Positions 47,140 through 56,589 are shown, counted from the first letter of the stretch. The stretch: DNA of 64,000 nucleotides from Deltaproteobacteria bacterium (GCA_006226375.1 SBHC01000083.1:45917-109916); one strand, 5' to 3'. Numbers and translations are program-made. The notes: a model not told the origin generated them from the sequence alone.

Positions 47140-48816
47140 ATGAGCGATACGTTGCAGTTGGAGCGTTGGGGTGGTGGGCTACTTGGAAAAGGCCCTTTGG
47201 TGTTGGTTGTGATGGACGGCGTGGGACTCGGCCGACAAGACGAAGGTGACGCTGTCTACCGCGCCTACACACCAACCCTCGATCGCTTGATGCAGAACGG
47301 ATGGATCCAACTGAAAGCGCACGGAACAGCGGTTGGGATGCCAACAGACGATGATATGGGCAACTCGGAGGTTGGGCACAACGCTCTGGGAGCCGGTCGT
47401 GTGTTTGCGCAAGGTGCGCGTCTTGTAGAAGAAGCCATCAAGGAGGGGACCCTGTTTGAAGGGGAGACATGGCAAACCTTGATCGCCCACTGCAAAGAGA
47501 CAGGCGGTGCTCTTCATCTCATGGGCTTGTTGTCCGACGGTAACGTTCACAGCCATGACTCTCATCTCCACGCTTTGCTTCGTCGCGCGGCAAAAGAAGG
47601 CGTGGAGCGAGCGTTTGTCCACATGTTGACGGACGGGCGTGACGTCTCGGATGACTCGGCCTTGATCTATGTGGAGCGCCTTGAGGAGGTGCTGAAAGAG
47701 GTCTCTACTGAGGGTCGAGACTATCGCATCGCCTCCGGTGGTGGTCGTATGGTGATTACCATGGATCGCTACAACGCCGATTGGGAGATGGTTGAGAAAG
47801 GCTGGAAAACGCACGTGAAAGGGGAGGGCCGATATTTCTCCTCTGCGCAGGAAGCCATCGAGACACTGCGGGAAGAAACCGGAGCCAACGATCAGCACCT
47901 TCCTCCCTTTGTGATCGGTGAAAACGACAAGCCTGTTGGGCCGGTGCAAGACGGCGACGGCGTGATCTTCTTTAACTTCCGAGGGGACCGGGCGATTGAG
48001 ATCACCCGGGCGTTTGAAGAGGAGGACTTCTCCTATTTTGAGCGGGATCCCAAGCCCAACGTTCTGTTCGCCGGGATGATGCAGTACGACGGCGATCTCC
48101 AACTCCCCAAACACTTTCTGGTAGACCCACCTGCCATTCAGAATACCTTGAGCGAGTATCTTGTCCATCAGGATGTCCGTCAGTTTGCCATCAGCGAGAC
48201 GCAAAAGTACGGTCACGTTACGTATTTTTGGAATGGGAATCGCAGCGGGAAGTTCGACGAGTCACTCGAAACCTACGTGGAAGTTCCAAGCGATCGGGGT
48301 GGTTTTGATGAGCGCCCCTGGATGAAAGCGGCTGAAATTACAGATCGAACCATTGAGGCCTTGCGTTCCAATCGTTATGATTTCCTAAGGCTCAACTATC
48401 CCAACGGGGACATGGTGGGTCATACAGGTTCAATCCCCGCAGCGATTCTGGCTGTGGAGACCACAGACTTGTGCCTTCAGCGACTTCTTGATGTGGTCGA
48501 AGAGATGGGAGGCATCGCCTTGATCACAGCGGACCATGGCAACGCCGACGATATGATCCAAACCAACAAGTCAGGGGCCTTTCTCAAGGACGCCCAAGGA
48601 AAATATCGGCCAAAAACGAGCCACAGCCTGAACCCTGTCCCATTTGCTGTGTATGACCCCAAGGGGCAGGTTCCTCATGTGTTTCGGAATTTGGAGGAAC
48701 CTGGTTTGAGTTCTGTCGCTGCGACGGTGATGTCGCTGCTGGGTTTTGTGCCACCTGAGGCGTATGATCCTTCTTTGCTGCGGCTGGAAGGTATGGACGA
48801 CAACAAAGGAACGTGA
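47140..48816 (+). CDS. gpmI: 2,3-bisphosphoglycerate-independent phosphoglycerate mutase
   Basis: Glycolytic enzyme of 558 residues interconverting 3- and 2-phosphoglycerate. It has the alkaline-phosphatase fold with two metal ions. Visible motifs are LVVMDGVGLG (metal Asp), MGNSEVGHNALGAGR with nucleophile Ser76, GLLSDGNVHSHDSHLHAL, LTDGRDV, FNFRGDRA, NYPNGDMVGHTGS and ITADHGNADDM. It is slightly longer than E. coli GpmI (514), mainly in the phosphotransferase insert. Its TGA stop overlaps the ATG of the next gene by one base (TGATG). Confidence 0.97.
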   Translation: MSDTLQLERWGGGLLGKGPLVLVVMDGVGLGRQDEGDAVYRAYTPTLDRLMQNGWIQLKAHGTAVGMPTDDDMGNSEVGHNALGAGRVFAQGARLVEEAIKEGTLFEGETWQTLIAHCKETGGALHLMGLLSDGNVHSHDSHLHALLRRAAKEGVERAFVHMLTDGRDVSDDSALIYVERLEEVLKEVSTEGRDYRIASGGGRMVITMDRYNADWEMVEKGWKTHVKGEGRYFSSAQEAIETLREETGANDQHLPPFVIGENDKPVGPVQDGDGVIFFNFRGDRAIEITRAFEEEDFSYFERDPKPNVLFAGMMQYDGDLQLPKHFLVDPPAIQNTLSEYLVHQDVRQFAISETQKYGHVTYFWNGNRSGKFDESLETYVEVPSDRGGFDERPWMKAAEITDRTIEALRSNRYDFLRLNYPNGDMVGHTGSIPAAILAVETTDLCLQRLLDVVEEMGGIALITADHGNADDMIQTNKSGAFLKDAQGKYRPKTSHSLNPVPFAVYDPKGQVPHVFRNLEEPGLSSVAATVMSLLGFVPPEAYDPSLLRLEGMDDNKGT

Positions 48817-49865
48817 TGAACATCCCGGTGACTCTTCACAACACTTCGCGAACTCTCCTCTTCGGCATGTGCTTCTTCCTTTGGGTAGGGTGCATCCCAA
48901 AACAAACCCCTTCCCATCGAAGTGTGTCTTCTCTCCCTGCGATTAAGGTTCCCGAGCGTCCTTTGTTTCGAGGCCTCAAGACAGGAATGAAGCCCAAGGA
49001 TGTCGCTCGTGTGGTCTGTCTGAAGTGGTCTCTGGGAAAATGCAAAGCGCTACAACCTGTGGCTCTGCGTCGTGACCTTCGTTTGCAGGGGATGAAAAGT
49101 TATCTTTCGGATCTGAAGATCTACCGGCACAAGGAAGTCAGCGAGCTGAACTGTGACCACTACTTCTATTTCCGCTACTGGGGCTTGATGGCCGTTCAGG
49201 TGCAGTGCAGAGCGCCGCGGTTTGAGCCGCTACAGTCGATGGTTCGACGGTACCAGCGTTGGTTCGGAAAGCCCAAAGACACCGAACTTCTGGGCTCCGA
49301 ACATCAATACGAATGGACCAAAAACCGAAACGACTGGCGGGTCAAGCTGCTCCTTCGTCGGTCGTCCAGTAAAGCCATCCATCTCGATCTGCGGCGACGT
49401 TGGCACGACATCGCGACCGCTCTGGAGCCCTCCATTGAACACAGTGACCGACGAAGCCTCCAGACCTGGACCAAGGCTCCCAAGCCTGTGAAACGCGAGG
49501 TCCTGACAGTGGCCGGGACGATGATTGATCGTTTGAAAAACTTGCACCTGCGCAAGCGCTACTTCCGATTGTATTCGTCTCCATGGATGGGAGAGGTCAG
49601 CACAAAGAAAGATTGCCAAGCCACCAACACCCGGGAACGTTGGAAGAACAAGCTGTGGTCAGCGATTGGTTTTGTCCCACCGAAAAACCATCGTCTGCGG
49701 TATCGCCTGATTCAGGTCTACCACTACAGCAAGTTTCTCTCCACACGAGCCCAACGCAACTTTCGGATTGATGCCGAAGGATGTGGTTTTACGTTCCAAA
49801 TTTCGTTGAGGAAGCTGCAGGAAGACTGGATCTTCGACCCGATCATCGCGAGGTCCAAAGAGTAG
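48816..49865 (+). CDS. Hypothetical lipoprotein translationally coupled to gpmI
   Basis: Unrecognised lipoprotein of 349 residues; lipobox LWVGC near residue 25. The rest is basic and Trp/Tyr-rich without low-complexity stretches (for example RDLRLQGMKSYLSDLKIY, YFRYWGLMAVQVQCRA). ATG 48816 overlaps the gpmI stop by one base, with AAGGA five bases upstream, implying coupled translation. Function unknown; the coupling to a glycolysis gene seems to be positional only. Confidence 0.8.
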   Translation: MNIPVTLHNTSRTLLFGMCFFLWVGCIPKQTPSHRSVSSLPAIKVPERPLFRGLKTGMKPKDVARVVCLKWSLGKCKALQPVALRRDLRLQGMKSYLSDLKIYRHKEVSELNCDHYFYFRYWGLMAVQVQCRAPRFEPLQSMVRRYQRWFGKPKDTELLGSEHQYEWTKNRNDWRVKLLLRRSSSKAIHLDLRRRWHDIATALEPSIEHSDRRSLQTWTKAPKPVKREVLTVAGTMIDRLKNLHLRKRYFRLYSSPWMGEVSTKKDCQATNTRERWKNKLWSAIGFVPPKNHRLRYRLIQVYHYSKFLSTRAQRNFRIDAEGCGFTFQISLRKLQEDWIFDPIIARSKE

Positions 49866-49929
49866 CGTTTCGGGGGATTGCAGAGAGAGAAGAGAGAAAG
49901 AGAGGGGAACTCAGGGGAAACGAACCAGC

Positions 49930-50841
49930 TTAGCCCATCGCTTGTTCGCGGTCTTTTTGGTTTTGTTCGCGTTGGCGCTGGCGACGGTCTTCTTCCGGGT
50001 CACGGACTTCGAGGTCACGGATGTGAATGCCGCGGTCTTCGAGGTGACGTTGGAGGTCTTTGAGGTTTCCATCGATGAGCTTGCGAACTTCGGGGTTCTC
50101 TGCGATGAAGATGGCCTTGAGTTGACCTTCTTCCATGCTCATGCGCATCTTCATGCCGCCGAGTACGTCGCCTTTGAGGTCGAACTGGAACTCGGGAGCG
50201 CCAGCTTCGTTGACACCAACGCGAGCCTGGTCGACGATCTTGTCGAGCATCGCTGTGGGGATCTTGTTGCCTTGTACTTCAACGGTCATGGCACCCTTCA
50301 TGGCCGAAAGACCTTGTTGAAGGGGGTTCTGACCGGCTGCGGCGCCAGCGAGATCGTTGGTGACAGCGCCGCCAGCGTCGCCGTCGGTGGTCAACAGGTT
50401 GTCGGTGTCGATGTTTTTGCCGACGCCTTTGCCTTCACCGTCTACGCTGAGGCCCAGACCTTCTGCGCTAGCACCTTCTGCACCAGCAGTGGCTCCCAGC
50501 TTGTTGCTGCCGCCACCTTCGCCTTCCACTTGGAGCTTGGCTTGAAGGTCTGCAACGGTGTTTCCGCCACGACGGCCGAGAACAGGAGCGCCGTGTCGCT
50601 GCATCATCATCGAGCTGGGATTTTTCTCCGCCTGGCTTGATGATTTTAACAAGCTGCTGTTGCTGGATGCGTTGTTGTTTGTGGTGGACGACTGTTTGTT
50701 GTTGGAGTCCGTTGGCTTTTTCTGGAACCGAGACGCAAAAGCCGACTCGCCGCTTTTCTGGGTTTGAGTCGGGGTAGGCCTTTGGTTGGCTTGCTGAGCG
50801 GCCTGTGTTTGCTGGGAGGGGTTGTTGTTGATGCGACTCAT
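49930..50841 (-). CDS. sctP: T3SS needle-length regulator, SctP/FliK family
   Basis: Protein of 303 residues. The first 90 residues are Asn/Ser/Gln/Thr-rich and disordered (MSRINNNPSQQTQAAQQ), typical of the secreted ruler part. A Gly-rich middle follows. Residues 205-280 form the FliK/SctP C-terminal substrate-switch domain (EFQFDLKGDVLGGMKMRMSM, then LKAIFIAENPEVRKLIDGN and RDLEVRDP). In known systems this protein sets needle length and switches the SctU gate to late substrates. It is the last gene of the locus and is convergent with the gpmI-operon lipoprotein gene. Called from domain pattern and context. Confidence 0.82.
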   Translation of the reverse strand: MSRINNNPSQQTQAAQQANQRPTPTQTQKSGESAFASRFQKKPTDSNNKQSSTTNNNASSNSSLLKSSSQAEKNPSSMMMQRHGAPVLGRRGGNTVADLQAKLQVEGEGGGSNKLGATAGAEGASAEGLGLSVDGEGKGVGKNIDTDNLLTTDGDAGGAVTNDLAGAAAGQNPLQQGLSAMKGAMTVEVQGNKIPTAMLDKIVDQARVGVNEAGAPEFQFDLKGDVLGGMKMRMSMEEGQLKAIFIAENPEVRKLIDGNLKDLQRHLEDRGIHIRDLEVRDPEEDRRQRQREQNQKDREQAMG

Positions 50842-50918
50842 TCATGGCTCCTTTTGGCAGGTCCATGAGCACGTTGGACCTGAAATTCCTTGTTCGACCA
50901 CAGAAGGCTTGCGAGGGA

Positions 50919-51410
50919 TTAGGACTCTCGGAAGGTGAAGATCGTTGTGGCGATCTCCTCTTGCGCTAGGGCTTCTTTGGCCTTGCGCTCTTTCTTGGCT
51001 TCCTCCTGCCACTTTTCCTTGTGTTTTTCAAGAGCCTTGAACTCTTGCATGGCCTGAATCATCTCTTCAAAGGCCCACTCGACTTCTTGCTCTGCAAAGA
51101 TCACTCGCTTCTCTTGATCGCGGATATCGCTCTCTTCAAACTCGACGATCTCTTTGTCCATGCGCTTCAAATAACGCTCACTCTGCAGGTACCCGTTGAT
51201 GCCCAGCTCTCCCGATTGGGTCTTAAGCATCAACTCTTCCTGTTTCGCAACGCGCAGATCACGCATATCCTGCAATTGTTTTCGGAGATCTTCGAGTTTT
51301 TGTTGCTCCATTTGGAGCATTTTTTTTACTTCGGCGAGAGCTTCTTCCTTTTCTTTTTTGGTGCGCTCACGAATTTCCAGCAGGGTTTGAAGTCGGTATT
51401 GTTCGCTCAT
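50919..51410 (-). CDS. sctO: T3SS stalk protein SctO (YscO/FliJ-like)
   Basis: Protein of 163 residues, nearly all predicted as a two-helix antiparallel coiled coil rich in Glu, Lys and Gln (LLEIRERTKKEKEEALAEV, then LEDLRKQLQDMRDLRVAKQ). FliJ/SctO proteins insert into the centre of the ATPase hexamer and link it to the SctV export gate. Its location directly after sctN and before sctP is the usual T3SS order. ATG 51410 follows GGAG; an upstream in-frame codon at 51443 is less likely. Confidence 0.82.
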   Translation of the reverse strand: MSEQYRLQTLLEIRERTKKEKEEALAEVKKMLQMEQQKLEDLRKQLQDMRDLRVAKQEELMLKTQSGELGINGYLQSERYLKRMDKEIVEFEESDIRDQEKRVIFAEQEVEWAFEEMIQAMQEFKALEKHKEKWQEEAKKERKAKEALAQEEIATTIFTFRES

Positions 51411-51487
51411 GATGGATTCTCCGTTCGAAGTTGCTGGACACAAAAGGAGGCGACAAGCCTCAGCACCAAAACCTGAGAAGGTCGGTG

Positions 51488-52873
51488 TTACAGACCAAAG
51501 ATACCACAGAGGTGGTCAACCGTCTCTTCCCAAGAGGGCTGCTCGTACAGACCCTGCTTCAGGAAGTTGTTGCACTCGTCAATCTTTTCAATGGCATAGT
51601 CGGTCTCTGGATCGCTGCCAGGGGTGTACGCGCCGAGGAGGATCAAGTCCTCGTTTTTCTTGTAGGCGGCGAGCACCCGGCGAAGTTCGCCTGCTGCTTG
51701 GAGGTGCCGTTGGTCGAGAGTCTCCAGGCCTTTCATGACCCGGCTGAGCGAAGGAAGAATGTCGATCGCGGGCCAGTGGTTCTTGGCGCCGAGGTCACGG
51801 TTCAGGATCACGTGACCGTCGAGAATCCCCCGCACTTCATCGGAGATGGGCTCTTCCATATCACCCCCTGCCACAAGGACAGTGTAGAGAGCGGTGATAC
51901 TACCTGTGTCGGAGTTTCCGGTCCGTTCCAACAGCCGGGGTAGCATTGCGAACACGGAAGGTGGGTAACCTTGTCGAGCGGGAGGCTCACCAACCGCAAG
52001 ACCAATCTCCCGTTGGGCGCGGGCGAATCGGGTGGTCGAGTCCATCATGAACAAGACCTTCTTGCCCTGGTCGCGGAAGTATTCGGCGATGGCCGTGGAC
52101 ACAAACGCAGACTTTAAGCGGACCAACGAGGGAGTGTCAGAGGTCGCGCAGACCAGGACGGAGCGGCGCATTCCTTCTTCTCCCAACGACTCCTCAATGA
52201 AGTCACGAACCTCACGTCCTCGCTCTCCGATCAGGCAAAGTACGTTGATCTCTGCCGAGGTGTTCCGAGCGATTTGGCCCATCAGCGTGGACTTTCCTAC
52301 ACCCGAACCTGCAAAGAGACCCACACGTTGTCCTTCACCAACAGTGAGAAGACCGTCGAGCGCGCGAACGCCCATGGAGAGGTGATCCAAAACGCGCTTA
52401 CGTTTCATGGGGTCGGGCGGGTCCCGTTCCACAGCCCAGACGTCGAGCTCGCGTGGGTCGAGGGGTGGACCAATCATGGGTTCACCGATGCCGTTGAGTA
52501 CACGACCAAGGAGGGCTTCACCGCACAAGATGGAGAAGGGCTTGCCTGTTGGAATGACCTCGGAGTCGGGTCCGATTCCGCGAGCATCACCGATGGGCAT
52601 CAGCATCACCTGCTCACCCCGAAAACCCACAACCTCGGCCCGAACGTTGGGCGCGTTGTGGTTGTGAATGACCACCATCTCGCCGATACGAACGCCACCG
52701 ACAATCGCCTTAATGACCAACCCTACCACCTCGGTGACACGACCGCGGCTGACGGTGGGGGAGGCGTCATCCAGCATGTGGATGTACTTGGTCAGGTCAA
52801 TGTGTTTGTTGAGCTTTTCCAGGTCGGCTCGGAACGCTGCTGTGACCCAAGGTTCCTGAAGAAACGAGCGCAT
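51488..52873 (-). CDS. sctN: T3SS ATPase SctN
   Basis: Hexameric ATPase of 461 residues that unfolds substrates and detaches chaperones at the base of the injectisome. Walker A is FAGSGVGKST (residues 188-196), Walker B is KKVLFMMDSTTRFARA, and the family signature is PPARQGYPPSVFAMLPRLLER. The N-terminal beta-barrel (GRVTEVVGLVIKAIVGG) matches SctN/FliI. No flagellar genes (hook, basal body) are present in the window, so SctN is favoured over FliI. Between sctL and sctO. Confidence 0.96.
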   Translation of the reverse strand: MRSFLQEPWVTAAFRADLEKLNKHIDLTKYIHMLDDASPTVSRGRVTEVVGLVIKAIVGGVRIGEMVVIHNHNAPNVRAEVVGFRGEQVMLMPIGDARGIGPDSEVIPTGKPFSILCGEALLGRVLNGIGEPMIGPPLDPRELDVWAVERDPPDPMKRKRVLDHLSMGVRALDGLLTVGEGQRVGLFAGSGVGKSTLMGQIARNTSAEINVLCLIGERGREVRDFIEESLGEEGMRRSVLVCATSDTPSLVRLKSAFVSTAIAEYFRDQGKKVLFMMDSTTRFARAQREIGLAVGEPPARQGYPPSVFAMLPRLLERTGNSDTGSITALYTVLVAGGDMEEPISDEVRGILDGHVILNRDLGAKNHWPAIDILPSLSRVMKGLETLDQRHLQAAGELRRVLAAYKKNEDLILLGAYTPGSDPETDYAIEKIDECNNFLKQGLYEQPSWEETVDHLCGIFGL

Positions 52874-52940
52874 GATTGGGGTTGTACCTCTTGTGCCCTA
52901 TAGGAAGATTGGCAAGAACGCCTGCTTGAGCGGGTTCGCT

Positions 52941-53615
52941 TTAGGTCTCGCCCAACAGAATCTTCTCGATGGCTTCCAATTGCTTTTCGACGGTGGCTTC
53001 GATGGTTCCTGTCTCTGACTCAATGAGGCAACCACCGGGAGGAACACCGGGGTCGGGCCGGATGTCGATGTCTTGGGCACGAGACAATTTATCAAGGAGC
53101 AGGTACTTGTGCTCGTTAATCAAATCGTAATCATCGGGGTTGACGCGGAGGAAGATCTCGCGTTGGTGACGGACCGCTGTCAACGCGTTCCCTACAAGCT
53201 CTGTGATCGACTTGGGCTCCAGGCGAAGCTGCTCACCGATAATCTTCTCTGCCACGCGAACCGACAAGCGAACGAGGTCGTGCTCAAAGAATCGGAACTT
53301 GGCTTCGTTTTCACGGTTCAGTCGGAGGACGTTTTCCATCCACTCTGACTTGCCTTGTTCAATTCCTGCTCTGTAGCCTTCCTCGTAACCTTGTTGGCGG
53401 TAGGCCTCGGCTTGCGAGCGAATCAGCGCCGCTTCTTCCGTCGCATGCTGAATGATGCTTTGGGCTTCACTTCGTGCGTTGACGTCTTCCGCAGTGTATT
53501 TCTGGACGCGGGGTTGTCCGCTTCGCTGAAAACCCCCACCAGAGCGGCCGCCTTGGGGATACCCTGGATTGGCAGATGGGTAGCTACCTCCACCGCCCTT
53601 AATCACTTTGCTCAT
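52941..53615 (-). CDS. sctL: T3SS stator protein SctL (YscL/FliH-like)
   Basis: Protein of 224 residues that ties the SctN ATPase to the cytosolic ring. A Gly/Ser/Pro-rich N-terminal tail is followed by a helix with Gly-containing repeats (QQGYEEGYRAGIEQGKSEW), typical of FliH/SctL. The C-terminal domain is LSVRVAEKIIGEQLRLEP, then VRHQREIFLRVNPDDYDLI, and RPDPGVPPGGCLIESETGTIEA. ATG 53615 is favoured over GTG 53618. The C-terminus is 67 bases before sctN. Confidence 0.9.
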   Translation of the reverse strand: MSKVIKGGGGSYPSANPGYPQGGRSGGGFQRSGQPRVQKYTAEDVNARSEAQSIIQHATEEAALIRSQAEAYRQQGYEEGYRAGIEQGKSEWMENVLRLNRENEAKFRFFEHDLVRLSVRVAEKIIGEQLRLEPKSITELVGNALTAVRHQREIFLRVNPDDYDLINEHKYLLLDKLSRAQDIDIRPDPGVPPGGCLIESETGTIEATVEKQLEAIEKILLGET

Positions 53616-53755
53616 CACCTGGCCTCTTCTATTGATGCTGGTCGGATACCAGGTGCAAAGTATACGGTGACCCTACGGTTTATGCAATGCCTCGTCGATG
53701 GTAGGGTTCTTGACTGCCTGGAAAGGTGTGGGTCCCGAGTGGAGCGCTGGGCCGC

Positions 53756-54859
53756 TTAGTGGACTTGGTTGTCAGCCGGGTGACTGTCAGAGGAGTGGCT
53801 TTCTGCAGCGTGGGCTTCTGCCATTTGCGCGGCAGACATGGAGTTGCCTACCATCGACTCTTCAGGTGGAGGAGGGGGCTCTGGAAGGTCAATGGGCATT
53901 TGACCCCATTGTGGGTTGATGTGTCCTTCGTTGGACAAAGACTGCATGCTCTCCAACACCTGCAACTTCACTTGGTACAGGTCGTGTGCGCTCAGTTTGA
54001 GAAGCTGTTGGGTGCGAATTCGCTTGCCCACTCGTCGAGGCAGAAGGAAGGCAATCACCTTGTGGCACTCGTCGCTGACGTCACGGAGCGCTTGCTGCAT
54101 TTTGTGCAGTCCTGCCTCTTCAATGATCTCGCTTTTGGAGCGGTGCTCCAGAGAGATAGAGCGAATGGTCCGCTGGGCTGCTTTGGTCTCTTCGGAGCTT
54201 GTGTTCGGCAAGTTCCGGATCACGGTAAGGAGACGCTCGGCTTCTTCAGGGCCAAGTCGACGACACAGCTCTGTGAGAGGTCCACGACCCACGGCGCGGA
54301 ATGCGATGGCCAGCTCCCGAAAACCCAACTCACGAAGCAAGGTGAGGATCTCGTCGTTGCCCAAGAGGGCCAGCGATTCCATGGTGAGAGCGTCGGTTTG
54401 CTCCGGAGTGTAGGTTGGAATCTTTTTGCTGAGGGCGACCTTCAAGCGCTTGGCGATATCGGGGTGGACTTCGTGCATCGTGTGAGGGATGTGATGCTGC
54501 AAATGCACCGGAAGATAGGCCACAATTCGCTCTGCGACCGAGCGCGGGAACTGGTGAAGCGTTGCGCTGATCACACGGGGTGATTCACCCAGCAGAAACT
54601 CGGCAAGCCACTCGGGATCTACCGATTCAACCGTGCTTCGCTGCGACTCCGTGATGAGATGTTTTATCTCTTTCACCAGCTGGGGAAGCATTTGTTTTCG
54701 TGGGGTTTGACAGAGATCCTGGCCCACAGATTGGAGCGCCTGCATGTCTTCGGGAGGAAGATGGGAGAGCAGTGAGAGGTCGTCTTCCCCACCCAATGTG
54801 ATGAGAGTGAGGAGGAGAATGGCTTGTTGGTGCGACAGTGGCTGTAGTTTTTGCCGCAT
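53756..54859 (-). CDS. FliG-like protein in T3SS locus (SctK position)
   Basis: Protein of 367 residues. A helical N-terminal region precedes a FliG-middle-like segment (LGESPRVISATLHQFPRSVAERIVAYLP, cf. the FliG EHPQ-type motif). A second armadillo-like segment follows (ALLGNDEILTLLRELGFRELAIAFRA, then LTELCRRLGPEEAERLL), like the FliG C-domain. The final 40 residues are Pro- and His/Ser-rich and disordered. It sits between sctJ and sctL, where injectisomes carry sctK and flagella carry fliG. The start has AAGGAG six bases upstream. A rotor-like switch protein inside an injectisome operon is uncommon; homology is judged from pattern only. Confidence 0.7.
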   Translation of the reverse strand: MRQKLQPLSHQQAILLLTLITLGGEDDLSLLSHLPPEDMQALQSVGQDLCQTPRKQMLPQLVKEIKHLITESQRSTVESVDPEWLAEFLLGESPRVISATLHQFPRSVAERIVAYLPVHLQHHIPHTMHEVHPDIAKRLKVALSKKIPTYTPEQTDALTMESLALLGNDEILTLLRELGFRELAIAFRAVGRGPLTELCRRLGPEEAERLLTVIRNLPNTSSEETKAAQRTIRSISLEHRSKSEIIEEAGLHKMQQALRDVSDECHKVIAFLLPRRVGKRIRTQQLLKLSAHDLYQVKLQVLESMQSLSNEGHINPQWGQMPIDLPEPPPPPEESMVGNSMSAAQMAEAHAAESHSSDSHPADNQVH

Positions 54860-54916
54860 CCGTGCTCCTTCTAGGTTGTGCTGCGGGTTCTATCGGCCGG
54901 GCAGATAACTAGAGTT

Positions 54917-55783
54917 TTAGAATCCACCGTTTCCGGCGGCCTTGATCTGATTTTTCAGAGAGGCAGCTCGGAAGAAGAACAACAAGAACAACACAATGAA
55001 CACGCCGAGAAGAAGAACCATCGCTGCCAGAGCGATCTTCAATTTGTTGGCATCTGCAGCAGCCACTCGGAACATCACGACATTGACGGTTCCACCTTCG
55101 CTGCTTCCATCTTTGGTACCGTCGGCGCCGCCGGCTCCTCCTGCCATGACGCTGCTGTGAACCACAACGTTGACTCGTTTGGTGCGCATCCGCTCCATGC
55201 TACCCGATACAATCTTTTGGACGTTGCGAACGAGCATGGTTCGTAGAGCTTTGTTTCGCACCAGCATGGTTTTGGCGGTGATCGAAACAGAAGCCTTGGG
55301 CAGGGGCTGCTTTTCTCCAGGGCGACGAAGCAGCTTGTCCTTGGGCAAGTTCAAGTGAACCCGAGCGTTGAGCACGCCAGGGATAAACTTAATGGTGCGC
55401 TGTAGCTCACCCGTGAGCGCCATCATAAACTTCGCCCGTTCTTCGGTTGCTGTCGGGATCATCCCAGACTTTCCGTAGATCTCGTCGAAGCCTTTGTCTT
55501 TCTTTCGGGGAAGATTGTTGGCTTGAAGAATGCCAATCGCCCGAGGACCATCTGACGAGGGTACGATGATATCCCACGTCGGTACACGGCCTTCCGCATT
55601 TTTTTGCTTGGTTGCTTGAATGGCAGGGGTTGCTTTGGAAAGCAACACAATAATGTCGTTGGCTTCGCGTTCGCTCAACCCACCTTGGATTGGCATGGAA
55701 CAGCCCATTACGGCTAAGCTAAGCGCGAAAAACCATGGAAGGATGGAAAGGGTGTCCCGTCTCATGTGCAACCAATAGCCCAT
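54917..55783 (-). CDS. sctJ: T3SS inner-membrane ring lipoprotein SctJ (YscJ/FliF-like)
   Basis: Lipoprotein of 288 residues forming the periplasmic inner ring. The lipobox AVMGC follows a signal peptide, then the conserved SEREANDIIVLLSKATP, IGILQANNLPRKKDKGFDEIYG and FIPGVLNARVHLNLP, all typical of YscJ/FliF. Ring-building motif 2 follows, and a C-terminal membrane helix lies at about 255-275 (ALAAMVLLLGVFIVLFLLFFF). Two starts are possible: ATG 55783 and ATG 55765. A sigma-70-type promoter lies just upstream. Confidence 0.93.
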   Translation of the reverse strand: MGYWLHMRRDTLSILPWFFALSLAVMGCSMPIQGGLSEREANDIIVLLSKATPAIQATKQKNAEGRVPTWDIIVPSSDGPRAIGILQANNLPRKKDKGFDEIYGKSGMIPTATEERAKFMMALTGELQRTIKFIPGVLNARVHLNLPKDKLLRRPGEKQPLPKASVSITAKTMLVRNKALRTMLVRNVQKIVSGSMERMRTKRVNVVVHSSVMAGGAGGADGTKDGSSEGGTVNVVMFRVAAADANKLKIALAAMVLLLGVFIVLFLLFFFRAASLKNQIKAAGNGGF

Positions 55784-55840
55784 TGTCTAGGGTTAATAGG
55801 AGGTTGGGCGTAAATTGTGCCCTTGACTACTAGGGTTTCA

Positions 55841-55869
55841 CCTATAGCATAGCCCCTGAATGAGGTCAA
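55841..55869 (-). promoter_or_regulatory. Sigma-70-type promoter upstream of sctJ
   Basis: Minus-strand TTGACC (55864-55869), a 17-base spacer and TATAGG (55841-55846). The sequence CTATGCTATA around the -10 also occurs in the sigma-factor gene's promoter. Predicted leader of about 50-70 bases. Confidence 0.65.
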
Positions 55870-55938
55870 GCGTGTGAGGTGGTTGAATCTGTGGGAAGAA
55901 AGAGGGAGAAGTCTGTTGGAGGAACAAAAAGGAAGGAA

Positions 55939-56478
55939 TTAGACCTGGGTGTTCATCGCTTGCTTGATGCCGCCGGTTGTTTTGTCCACCACCTTACTGG
56001 TGAGGTCCATTTCCAGCGAGAACTGCGACACTTTGTATTGGAGCGCAAGCAATTCTTTGTTGTTGAACGCTTTGCCATTCATGGCTTGTTTGATCATGGT
56101 ATCCAGGCTCGATTTGCGGCTGTCCATGCCGCGGAAGAACTTGGCGATGCCATCAAACTTGGTCGGTTGGTTGGCGCTGGTGCGGTCAAAGCGGCCGCTT
56201 TGGGCTTTTTGGGTTTGCCCCACGCGCTGGGTTTGTGCCGTGTCTTGCATTTGATTCGGGCGAATGTTTTGCGGCCGAATGTCCTGCGTGATGCGCTGAC
56301 CTTCTTGTACCTTTTGAGCCTGGTCGACTTGGGGAGTTTGCATCTTATTGGCAAACGCGGAGTCTCCTCCAGCCGGGTTGACCTGGGTCTGTTGTTGCAT
56401 ACGCTGTTGCATTTCCTGCAGTTGCTGCAGGGCCTTCATGGCGCCGCCGCCACCAGCTCCACCGAGTGGATTTGCCAT
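55939..56478 (-). CDS. sctI: T3SS inner-rod protein SctI (YscI/HrpB-like)
   Basis: Protein of 179 residues. The first 110 are Gln/Met/Gly-rich and disordered (MKALQQLQEMQQRMQQQ). The C-terminal 40 residues (LLALQYKVSQFSLEMDLTS, then KVVDKTTGGIKQAM) match the conserved end of SctI rod proteins. The rod lines the base of the secretion channel and is itself secreted. The N-terminal extension is longer than in model systems, where SctI is about 100 residues. AGGAG lies six bases before the start. A FliA/WhiG-type promoter lies about 110 bases upstream. Confidence 0.75.
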   Translation of the reverse strand: MANPLGGAGGGGAMKALQQLQEMQQRMQQQTQVNPAGGDSAFANKMQTPQVDQAQKVQEGQRITQDIRPQNIRPNQMQDTAQTQRVGQTQKAQSGRFDRTSANQPTKFDGIAKFFRGMDSRKSSLDTMIKQAMNGKAFNNKELLALQYKVSQFSLEMDLTSKVVDKTTGGIKQAMNTQV

Positions 56479-56589
56479 AACGAACTCCTGTTATCTCATG
56501 CCCTATCGCCCAACGGACCTGTTAGGCTGAGGTCTTTCGGTGCGATCCAATCCAGGATCCAACACGGATCTCTGGGCTATCCTCTACTC

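Noticed and set aside
51488..52873. Flagellar FliI instead of SctN
   Set aside because: The locus contains a YscJ-type lipoprotein, an SctI-like rod protein and small T3SS-type proteins but no hook, rod or filament genes of a flagellum.
54893..54900. GCCGATAG before the FliG-like gene as another FliA-type promoter
   Set aside because: The last base differs and no GCAA/TCAA/TAAA lies 15 bases upstream.
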